DNA of 64,000 nucleotides from Pinus tabuliformis (Eukaryota; Streptophyta; Pinopsida; Pinales; Pinaceae), in contig CM062805.1 in assembly GCA_031772625.1 (NCBI GenBank), positions 513,712,102 to 513,776,101 on the forward strand, written 5' to 3'. This document shows positions 55,948-64,000 of the stretch, in pieces. Positions within the stretch are counted from its first letter, which is position 1. Every line of letters starts with the position of its first letter. A program made the position numbers and the translations under genes. The notes under the pieces were generated by a model. It searched no databases. It was given only the letters and a program-made list of their open reading frames with translations, and had not been told where the DNA came from.

Positions 55948-56350
55948 ATGGCAGGTGACAGAGATAATAGGAGGAGCACTACAGGATATGTATTTACTGT
56001 TGGAGGAATAGCTATCAGTTGGGTTTCAAAAATCCAAAGTGTTGTTGCACTTTCAACAACAGAAGCAGAGTATGTTGCTGCTACAGAGGCTAGTAAAGAA
56101 ATGATTTGGTTACAAAGGTTTATGGGTGAATTGGGTAAGGAGCATGATATGGGCACGTTATACAGTGATAGCCAAAGTGCCATTCATATTACAAAGAACT
56201 TAGCATTTCATTCCAGGACTAAACACATATAGCTCAAGTACCATTTCATACGATCAGTGTTGGAAGATGGAGAGTTGAAGCTGGAAAAGATACACACTAG
56301 CCAGAATCCTGCAGATATGCTAACAAAAGTTGTAACCAGGGAGAAACTGA
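55948..56350 (+). pseudogene. G RNase H
   Basis: [60 protein letters not shown], then a stop TAG at 56230 and KYHFIRSVLEDGELKLEKIH, NPADMLTKVVTREKL. The D-E-D positions of RNase H are readable. A small deletion near 55935-55945 shifts the frame relative to RT. Confidence 0.9.
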
Positions 56351-56469
56351 GAATATGCTCAGTTTCAGTTGGTCTTCAAGGATGACGATGAAGATGAGAA
56401 ACAGCCAGGTCCAAAGAGGAGTCATTGTCCAGCAAATGGAGCAGCGATGGAGTTGCTACAATCAGTCTC

Positions 56470-56481
56470 CAAGTGGGAGAT
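56470..56481 (+). promoter_or_regulatory. Polypurine tract of G
   Basis: CAAGTGGGAGAT before the 3' LTR. Confidence 0.88.
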
Positions 56482-57093
56482 TGTTGGGTGTGGAGCCTGA
56501 TTATCTTCTATATTCAAAGGTATTGCCACATAGGACCCTAGTTCGAAATGGGGGTGGCAACGCCGCCCATATAATATTCACTGCAGGGGGGGTCCAGGGG
56601 GGGGCGGCTGCGACCTTTGGGAGCCCCCCCCTGGAGGGGGGTTTCGGGGGCAGTGCCCCCGAAGCTAAAAATAGCTGTAAAATTGCCTTGTAAAAGTATA
56701 GTAATTTCTAGTCAATCTGGGCCATTCACTAGGCAGATGATCTGACGGTAGAACTTATGTTTAGTTTAAGGTTTTTTGCCCTGGAAGGCAACCCCTCTCT
56801 TTGTATGAGGGTATTGTATTTTAGGCTATGTGATAGATGTGTATTCTGTGAGTGAGAAACAGAGAGGTGAGACTGTGAGAGAAAACAGAGGATATTACAG
56901 CGGATTTGCTGTAGGTTGTGTCTCTTCATTTTGCTGGATAATAGAAAGGAAGGACTGGCTATTCGGGGTGGACGTAGCCCAAACTCGGTGAACCACGTAT
57001 ATCTGTGTCTCTCTTGTTTTGTGTGTTTTCTGTGTTTATATTTCTGCAATATTTTATGTGTTCCATTGCTTCGTAATATATAATTTTCTAACA
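56482..57093 (+). repeat. 3' LTR of G
   Basis: 612 bp. Compared with the 5' LTR it has an extra GC-rich part (about 56550-56665) with two strong hairpins: 11-base arms at 56594-56604 and 56624-56634, and 9-base arms at 56643-56651 and 56655-56663. Confidence 0.93.
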
Positions 57094-57098
57094 CCTAA

Positions 57099-57209
57099 AA
57101 TGTTATAGGTTAATCTAAAATGTGTCGGCTTGTCCATGGTCCGCGAACCATGGGAATGTATAAATAGAGCAAGGCTCTAGGTTCAAAAGATAGCTTTTTG
57201 GATGATAGC
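57099..57209 (+). repeat. 5' LTR of I, piece 2
   Basis: 111 bp between the G and H insertions. Carries a TATA-like TATAAATAG at 57159-57167. Confidence 0.68.
57159..57167 (+). promoter_or_regulatory. TATA-like box in the I LTR (first of two)
   Basis: TATAAATAG. A second, TATAAAAGG, is at 63085-63093; in the intact LTR they would be only about 66 bases apart. Confidence 0.5.
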
Positions 57210-57542
57210 TGTTAAGTCCCTATAATACTAGTGATTACCCCATTACTATTGTATTTGTATCCCTTATTAATATTGTTGTGCCCCTATTGTCCCCATATTG
57301 TTATTACTATGCCCCATAGAATCCCTCTATTGTTATTTTTGTGGCTTTATATTATTATTGTAAGGTCGGCTAGGTTATATTGTGACTCCTTAGACTCCTA
57401 TATATAGAAAGGAGGTTTTGTCATTTGAATCATCCAAGAATTGTTCATTTATGTAATGTAAAGGAGGTTTCCCCCTCGAAGAGGCTGAATTCTAAGTCGT
57501 TGATCTATCTTTTCTATCTTTTTTTGAGCTGGCTTCATAACA
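57210..57542 (+). repeat. 5' LTR of H
   Basis: 333 bp, TGTTAAGTCCC ... TTCATAACA; a TATA box TATATATAG is at 57399-57407. Confidence 0.94.
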
Positions 57543-57544
57543 TT

Positions 57545-57557
57545 TGGTATCGGAGAT
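57545..57557 (+). promoter_or_regulatory. Primer binding site of H (variant)
   Basis: TGGTATCGGAGAT, close to the initiator tRNA-Met site TGGTATCAGAGC but with changes from the eighth base on. Confidence 0.75.
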
Positions 57558-58252
57558 TTGAATTCTAGGGTTTTGCTACTCCAAATAGGTCATTGTGGTA
57601 TTTTAGATATAACTCTTTTTCTGCGACGTTTTAGAAACAAACAAAAAAACCGATTTGAGACGAAATCGCGTTGAACCTTGGATCTGAATTTCAGAGCTTT
57701 TCGCACTATATTTGCGGAGATATGATCTAAGGGAGTTGGTATTTTTTCAGACTCCTGAATTAGATTCCAAATAGGTGACCTTGTGAAAATCGTCATAACT
57801 TTTGTTTTGAGCATCATATTGCAATTTCGTAAGAAGTTACGGAAAGAGGATGGACTATAGTTTCCTGTGTCAAAACAGTGACACCTGGCACTTCATACAA
57901 TTTCGCTCTTCTAAAAAGGTATATAATCGGGTTATCTTGGGATATTGTGCATAACTCTTTCTTGGAGAATCTAAATTTGATCAGACTGGTGGCATTGGAA
58001 AGAGGACACAGAGGGCTACTGCAGGTCGCAATTCTAGAACTGGATGATCCGAAATTATAGAGATACATCAGAGGCAATATCAAGCTCCTACAAAGTGAAA
58101 AAAGGTGTGTAGATTTTTTGAAATTTTTCTTAAAATTGGTTTGAAAAACTATTTTGAAGAATTCAAAGGGCATAGTAGAGCATTATTATTGGTAACTGAT
58201 GCCCCGAGGAAAGAAAATGAAAACACCTATTAAGAAACCTTAAAGCACTAAC
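57558..58252 (+). other. H leader, homologous to the Copia C/D LTRs
   Basis: About 700 bp before gag. From about 57585 to 58105 it aligns with LTR1 (25130-25685), LTR2 (38950-39520) and LTR3 (44185-44745): for example GGGATATTGTGCATAACTCT against GGGATATTGGGAATAACTCT, and GGCATTGGAAAGAGGAC against GAGTTGGAAAGAGGAC. Minus-strand open stretches occur in the shared part of LTR1, LTR2 and H, but I do not recognise a protein. Confidence 0.75.
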
Positions 58253-59419
58253 ATGACTCATGAAGAAGAGGAAGAAATGCTACATGATATATCAAAATTA
58301 CAAGACCAAGTGCAACAAATGTCACTCTCACAAAAGCTAACAGAAGCTAAGATAAATGGCGTGGAATATAAGATAAATGTTGTGGAATCTAAGATAAATG
58401 GCGTGGAAGCTACGATGAATGGCATGGAAGCTAAGATGGATGATTTGAAGATAGATTTGAAGACAAGCATGGAAGATTTGAAGACAGATTTGACAAAGTT
58501 TCTACAAGAAATGCTTACTAATGGTGAAAGGGTAGTAAAGGAAACTCATGACGAAAATAAAAGAAATGTTAATCATGATTTCATAGACTCTAATGTTGGA
58601 CTGAAGACCCACCATATTCCAAAAATCGATATGAGGTAGTTTGATGGCAAGGATCACGCGACATGGATATTACAAATGGAGCAATTTTTCGATCTCAATA
58701 ATGTGCAAAACACACAAAAGGTATGTATTGCAACTTTATATTTAGAACCAAATCAGTTTTTATGGTATCAATGGCTTTTCTCTCGTAAACAAATTATCAC
58801 TTGGGCAATTTTTATGGAAGAATTGACAGCACATTATGAGGATACAAAAAGCAACACTTTTTTTAGCCAATTGATAAGTCTCAAACAAAAGGGTTCAATA
58901 ATGGAGCACATTGAGGAGTTCCAAAAATTGAACATAAGGGTAAAAAATATTCCAGAGGAGCATAGGATTGATGTGTTCATAGGGACTTTAAAGGATAATA
59001 TCCAACATGATGTTCGCCTTTGGAAACCTTATTCATTAGAGAAGGCATTTAGGTTAGCAAGAAAAATGGAAAGAAAAATTATGGCAACCAGGAAGCATAC
59101 CACTCACAACTATAAAGATGAAAGTGTTGTTGCCCCTAGTCTTCCACAACCTATAAGGTTGACACCGCAACAATTGGAAGAAAAAATAGCAAAAGGGCTT
59201 TGTTACAGTTGTGATAGAAAATACACTAAAGGTCATAAGTGTGCTGAGAAGAGATTATTTTACATTGATTGTGAAGAGGAAGAAGAAAAGGAGAAAGAAA
59301 GGTCGAAAGAAGAGGATATACTCCAGAAACAAATCCTAGATAAAGAAGAAATGAATCCGACCATATCTTCTAATGCATTGGCTGGAATTACCACTCCTCA
59401 AACTATCAAGATAGAATGA
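58253..59419 (+). pseudogene. H gag
   Basis: Opens at ATG 58253 (MTHEEEEEMLHDISKLQDQV). An N-terminal coiled-coil-like part has short repeats (INGVEYKINVVESKINGVE). A stop TAG at 58637 precedes the gag core: ATWILQMEQFFDLNNV-like text, YLEPNQFLWYQWLFSRK, FFSQLISLKQKGSIMEHIEE, RIDVFIGTLKDNIQHDVRLW. A zinc knuckle CYSCDRKYTKGHKC of chromovirus type and a strongly acidic tail follow. The stop TGA at 59417 is in the same frame as pol. Confidence 0.88.
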
Positions 59420-59686
59420 CAAATCAAGAAGAAAAAAGTAATAGTGTTGATTGATTCAGGAAGTACCCACAATTTTATTCATTGTAAGATAACAAAATAA
59501 TTGAATTGCTTCCTATATCCAGCACCAGAGTGTCAAGTGATGGTTGCAAATGGAGGAACGATAAATTGCTCTGGAAAGTGCCATAATATCAAGCTATCCA
59601 TGGGACAATATGTATTGACTAGCCCAATGCTTTCCATTCCAATGGGAGTCGCTGATGTTGTACTGGGAGTCTAATGGCTACAATCC
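59420..59686 (+). pseudogene. H protease
   Basis: In the gag frame: VIVLIDSGSTHNFIHCKITK with the D-S-G triad intact, VMVANGGTINCSGKCHNIKL, SIPMGVADVVLGV. Stops TAA at 59498 and 59672. Confidence 0.87.
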
Positions 59687-61513
59687 TTGGGTACAATAGC
59701 TTTTAATTTTCAAGAAATTTTCATGAAATTTTCGGTGGAAGGAAAGGAAGATGAATTAACGGGTATTGCAGGGAAACCGGGAAAGATAATCAGCTCCAAT
59801 GGTATGACAAAGCTTATAAAAAAGGATCAAAGAGGTGTAATTGCACAATTATGTTCGCTAGATGTTTCCACATTGGAATCATCTATTTCTCCAGATCTCC
59901 AAAAAGTCTCGGACAATCATTCCAAGGTATTTGATATTCCCAAAGGTCTCCCACCTATTCATGATCATGATCATGCTATTCATCTGATTCTAGGAAGTGT
60001 TCCTCCAAACATCAGGCCATATAGATATCCCTATGTTCAAAAGAGTGAAATTGAATGTATGGTTGCAGAAATGCTAGAGGCTGGTATAATTCAACCGAGT
60101 CAAAGTTCTTTCTCTACTCCAGTAGTATTGGTGCACAAGAAGGATGGATCATGGTGCATATGTCTGGATTATAGGGAGCTCAACAAGCTCACTATTAAAG
60201 ATCATTTTCCCATTCCTCTCATTGATGAATTACTGGATGAATTGCATGGATCAATTTACTTCACCAAGTTGGATCTTCGTTCAGGATATCATCAAATCAT
60301 AATGAAGACTGAAGACATTCTGAAAACAACATTTAGAACTCATGAGGGTCATTATGAATTTTTAGTCATGCCTTTTGGCCTTACCAATGCACCTTCTACA
60401 TTTCAAGGTTTGATGAATTCCATTTTTAAACCCTTCCTTAGAAAATTTGTGTTAGTTATTTTTGATGATATACTAATCTACAACAAGTCTTGGAAGGATC
60501 ATGTTGAACATGTTGACAGGGTGCTACAACTATTGGAGGAGAAACAATTATATGCAAAAAGATCCAAATGCTTCTTTGGAATACAAGAGGTGGAATATCT
60601 GGGTCATATTGTATCTCATGAAGGAGTTAAGGTAGACCCTAGAAAAATTAAAGCCATTAAGGAATGGAAAATCCCCACATCCATAAAGAATTTGCAAGGA
60701 TTTCTCGAGTTGACAGGGTATTATCAGAAGTTTGTTAAGAATTGTGGGAGAATAACAGCACCTCTAACAACATTATTGAAGAAAGATGCATTTTCATGGA
60801 ATCCAGAAGCAACAAAGGCCTTCGAACATCTTAAAGAGACAATGTGCCAAGCACCGGTCTTAGCTACACTAGACTTCACAAAAACCTTTATTGTGGAATG
60901 TGATGCTTCAGAAAATGGAATTGGTGTTGTTTTAATGCAAGATGAAAGACCCATTGCTTTTGAAAGTCGTCCAATCAAGGGAAAGTTTTTACACAAAGCT
61001 ATTTATGAGAAGGAAATGTTGGAAATACTCCATGCACTTAAGAAATGGCGACCCTACCTAATGGGAAGACACTTCAAGGTAAAAACGGATCATGATAGCC
61101 TTAAACACTTTTTAGAACAAAGATTATCCTCTGAAGAGCAACAAAAATGGGTCACAAAGATGTTGGGTTATGACTTTGAAATCATCTACAAAAAAGGGAA
61201 GCAAAATGTGTTGGCAGATGCACTCTCAAGAAAGGATGAGGATGTGGAAGCATTGTTGTGTGCCATTTCTATTATCCAACCAAATTGGATAAACGAAGCA
61301 AGGGAGGAATGGAAGAATGATGAAGAGGTGTGGGCACTTATTCAAAAGTTACAACAAGATTCCAATACATCTGATACATTTAGCTGGCAAAATGATTCGT
61401 TATGGTACAAAGATCGCTTATACCTCTATAAGAATTCCCAACTAAAACAAAAGATTCTTATGGAATTGCACACTTCTCCCTTAGGAGGGCACGCAGGATT
61501 TTTAGAGGGTTAA
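59687..61513 (+). pseudogene. H reverse transcriptase and RNase H
   Basis: An open run of 608 residues in frame with gag. [73 protein letters not shown] (catalytic aspartates intact), VEYLGHIVSHEGVKVDPRK. RNase H: FIVECDASENGIGVVLMQDE, IYEKEMLEILHALKKWRPYL, VKTDHDSLKHFL and NVLADALSRKDED, with all four acidic positions. The end GGHAGFLEG begins the integrase zinc region, then a stop at 61511. This part alone could still encode an active enzyme, but upstream stops would prevent its synthesis as a polyprotein. Confidence 0.93.
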
Positions 61514-62702
61514 GAAGGAATTTTTTTGGGATGGCCTTAAATCGGATATTCAAAAGTTTGTGGCGGAATGTTTGGTTTGCCAACAAAATAAAGTTGAAAC
61601 AATTAAGACACTGGGTCTATTACAACCTTTATCCATTCCAAGCCAACGTTGTGAGGAGGTTTCAATGGATTTTATCACAGGTTTACCCAAGTCTGAGGGA
61701 AAGAGTTTCATCATGGTGGTAGTTGACAGATTTACCAAGTATGCACACTTTTGTTCTTTATCACATCCATTTAAAGCCAGTACAGTTTCTACTGCATTTA
61801 TGGACACAATTCAAAAGCTACATGGAAACCCAAAGATTATTGTAAGTGACAGAGATGCCATTTTCACTGGAAATTTTTGGACAAAATTATTTTCTTGTCT
61901 TGGTACTCAGTTAGCTCATAGCTCATCTTATCATCCTCAATCTGATGGGCAAACTAAGATAGTAAACAAATTTTTGGAAGGACATCTTCGTTGTGTTGTA
62001 TCTGATAAACAGACACAATGGGTCAAATGGTTGCCTCTAGCTGAATGGTGGTATAACACTTCCTTCCGTACAGCAACAAAAATGACCCCATTTATGGCAC
62101 TTTATGGATATCAACCACCATCCATCACTTCATATTTAAAAGAAAATTCTAAATTTCAAGCAATGGAACATCACATCGAACATCAACAACAAGTCCTCCA
62201 ACTCTTAAAGGATAACCTCGTGTTGGCACATAATAGAATGAAACAACAGGCAAATCAACATCACAGCGAAAGAAGTTTTGATGTAGGTGATTGGGTATTC
62301 CTACGGCTACAACCATATAAGAAAATTCCCCTCAAGCAAGCTAAGAAGGATAATAAATTATCACCAAAGTATTATGGTCCATACAAGGTGTTGCAAAAGA
62401 TTGGTACTATGGCATACAAATTGGAGCTTCCTGCAACTTCTCGATTGCACCCAGTTTTCCATGTTTCATGTTTAAAGAAGGTTATAGGTGACAAGCTCCC
62501 AGTTCAAACAATATTGCCAGAACTTGATGAGGAAGGAAAAATTATATTGGAATCAAAAGCAGTCACAGAAACAAGAACTCGACAGCTACGAAATCAATCA
62601 ATTTCAGAGTATCTTATCAAGTGGAAGAACTTATCCGCTGAAGATTCCACATGGGAGGATGAAAATTTTATACAGAAGCATCCAAAACTACTCAAGCGTT
62701 GA
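61507..62702 (+). pseudogene. H integrase and chromodomain
   Basis: Shifted frame relative to RT, probably after loss of about ten bases near 61506. FFWDGLKSDIQKFVAECLVC continues the zinc-binding domain. The core has SMDFITGLPKSEGKSFIMVV and IIVSDRDAIFTGNFW. In the third motif DGQTKIVNKFLEGHLR the catalytic glutamate is lysine (AAG 61956-61958), which should abolish strand transfer. The GPY module (YYGPYKVLQKIGTMAYKLEL) and a chromodomain end (SEYLIKWKNLSAEDSTWEDE) complete it. Confidence 0.92.
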
Positions 62703-62717
62703 GGACAACACTTTTTT

Positions 62718-62731
62718 GAAGTATAGGGGCA
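62718..62731 (+). promoter_or_regulatory. Polypurine tract of H
   Basis: GAAGTATAGGGGCA at the 3' LTR boundary. Confidence 0.8.
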
Positions 62732-63064
62732 TGTTAAGTCCCTATAATACTAGTGATTACCCCATTACTATTGTAGTTGTATCCCTTATTAATATTGTTG
62801 TGCCCCTATTGTCCCCATTTTGTTATTATTGTGCCCCATAGAATCCCTCTATTGTTATTTTTGTGGCTTTATATTATTATTGTTAAATCTGCTAGGTTAT
62901 ATTGTGACTCCTTAGACTCCTATATATAGAAAGGAGGTTTTTTCATTTGAATCATCCAAGAATTTTTCATTTATGTAATGTAAAGGAGGTTGCCCCCTTG
63001 AAGAGGCTGAATTCTAAGGCGTTGATCTATCTTTTCTATCTTTTTTTGAGTTGGTTTCATAACA
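62732..63064 (+). repeat. 3' LTR of H
   Basis: 333 bp, same termini as the 5' LTR; a TATA box TATATATAG is at 62921-62929. Confidence 0.94.
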
Positions 63065-63069
63065 ATAGC

Positions 63070-63697
63070 TTTGATGTATGGGTTTATAAAAGGGAGAGTG
63101 ATCTGAGTCTGTAAGTCCGAGTTGTGGGTAGTAGAGGGTAGAGTAGGCTCTGCAGTTATGTGCGCAGAGGCTTGGTAGAGTCCGCAACTGAGTGTGTGGA
63201 CCCCTGCAGCTGTGTGCGAAGGGTGGAATTGTATTGTATGGAGTAGAAGATTAATAAAGATAAGTGTTTCTAAATTACTGTGTATCTGATTGCAGATATG
63301 AATGATTATGCTTATGTTATGGTTTATGACTCTATTTAAGATTTATGATCACACACACTAGGTTTAACTGTTAAATGTTTGCTTAAAGACCTTAAAGAAT
63401 AAACCAGATCTATAATAACTGCAATAAGACTAAGGATCTAAGAAACACCCCTTCACGGATCTTCGCAAAGACCAGACTGCTGTGCGGAACGGAATAAGTG
63501 CGTAGATTGGGTTGTGACCTCTCCAGATCTCATCAAGACATCCCTAAGGTGTGGAAACCTGGTTCCAGCACCCTCCCATACTACCTCGAGTGAGACTTTA
63601 GTCCGTGCTCCACAGTTTGTTGTCGAAAGGGCTGGTAGTATGGGATTTGTTTGGCTAAAACACTTCTAAACCTAGGTCAGGCCCCAATAAGCCAACA
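63070..63697 (+). repeat. 5' LTR of I, piece 3
   Basis: 628 bp from the H insertion to AAGCCAACA. It has a TATA-like TATAAAAGG at 63085-63093 and a polyadenylation-like AATAAA at 63253-63258. Confidence 0.68.
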
Positions 63698-63699
63698 AA

Positions 63700-63718
63700 T
63701 GGTTTCGTTGTCGGGGCC
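63700..63718 (+). promoter_or_regulatory. Primer binding site of I
   Basis: TGGTTTCGTTGTCGGGGCC, two bases after the LTR. It recalls the TGGCGCCGTTGCCGGGG-type site of Tat/Athila elements, with changes. Confidence 0.65.
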
Positions 63719-64000
63719 GGGATCTGCCTAAGGGATGTCTGATGTCGGGACGCTGGAACTCTATGAAGACAGAAGTTGAAGATTGGTGGGATCGAAGGGT
63801 TTATCATTGAAATTGTGATAAACACAACTGTCAGCTACAAACAAAGCCAACAGACGTTGTCTCGAAGAATCGCGAGTAGAAGGAGATTTGAAGGGATCGA
63901 AGGGTTAATTTCACCACCGCAGGCGAGTAAGGAAGAACAGGCGTGGGTCTCTCTGAGGAGTACGGTTTATATGGTGAACAAAATCAAGTTGCCTATATTC
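63719..64000 (+). other. Start of the I leader
   Basis: 282 bases to the window edge. No coding frame recognised; phrases GATCGAAGGGTT occur twice (about 63792 and 63896). Confidence 0.45.

Larger units (their letters stand above)
51920..57093 (+). mobile_element. Element G: Tork/TNT1-like Copia retrotransposon
   Basis: Complete, 5174 bp, with the perfect target duplication CCTAA (51915-51919 and 57094-57098). LTRs, tRNA-Met primer site, gag-protease-integrase-RT-RNase H in the Copia order, and a polypurine tract are all present. A few stops and frameshifts and two catalytic changes mean it is dead but not very old. Confidence 0.95.
57210..63064 (+). mobile_element. Element H: chromodomain Ty3/gypsy retrotransposon
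   Basis: Complete, 5855 bp, with the perfect target duplication ATAGC (57205-57209 and 63065-63069) and two 333-bp LTRs that differ at about 15 sites by my count. Gag, protease, RT and RNase H lie in one frame broken by four internal stops; integrase and chromodomain follow after one frameshift. Its organisation is that of plant chromoviruses. It is closely related to E. Confidence 0.95.
51784..64000 (+). mobile_element. Element I: LTR retrotransposon with LTR split twice; only the 5' LTR and start are in the window
   Basis: The LTR pieces are 51784-51919, 57099-57209 and 63070-63697, about 875 bp once G, H and one copy of each duplication are removed. It starts TGTTGGGTAG and ends AAGCCAACA (terminal TGTTGG and CCAACA). 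A primer site follows. It interrupts F gag at 51783. The class is unclear: the primer site resembles Tat/Athila-type gypsy elements, but no coding part is visible. Confidence 0.7.

Noticed and set aside
1..64000. A host protein-coding gene
   Set aside because: Every stretch with readable domains belongs to a retroelement. Gene K has a host-like domain but lies inside A2 and is broken.

Overview
This window is plant nuclear DNA made almost wholly of nested LTR retrotransposons; I see no host gene, rRNA, tRNA gene or CRISPR array. The retroelement lineages (Tat-like Ty3/gypsy with a second RNase H, chromodomain Ty3/gypsy, and Copia elements of SIRE-like and Tork/TNT1-like type), the long 1-2.5 kb LTRs and the heavy decay suggest a large plant genome. 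A gymnosperm is my best guess, by inference only.

Layout. An old minus-strand chromodomain Ty3/gypsy element (E) is the backbone; it survives only as 23744-24729 and 46307-46914. Three things are inserted in it. (1) A2, a plus-strand Tat-like Ty3/gypsy (9409-23743, its left part outside the window). A2 carries the near-intact minus-strand element A1 (1-9408) in its leader, a solo Copia-type LTR (L, 16040-17572) in its second RNase H, and a related LTR (J, 21937-23350) in its 3' LTR. (2) C/D, a Copia tandem of the form LTR-internal-LTR-internal-LTR (24730-46306). Its first unit carries element B (28899-36776, target duplication ATAGA). (3) F, a minus-strand chromodomain Ty3/gypsy (from 46915). 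F is broken at 51783/51784 by element I, whose LTR is itself split by Copia G (51920-57093, duplication CCTAA) and Ty3/gypsy H (57210-63064, duplication ATAGC).

A1, A2 and B form one extended family, with similar polypurine tracts, LTR ends, leaders or tails. A1 and B keep only a gag-protease-like frame and no reverse transcriptase, so they would need enzymes supplied in trans. A2 has pol, but decayed and lacking the reverse transcriptase core. A1 has LTR copies that look identical over the 843 bp visible and an uninterrupted coding frame, so it is the most recent arrival.

The most interesting signals are: a long array of hairpin units in the 3' part of A1, B and A2 whose stems change sequence together; about 500 bp shared between the 2.5-kb Copia LTRs of C/D and the leader of Ty3/gypsy element H; an antisense gene remnant with resemblance to the plant mobile domain inside A2; and a structured leader conserved between A2 and B. 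Boundaries, duplications and motifs were read by eye. Family names rest on recognised motifs, not on database searches.
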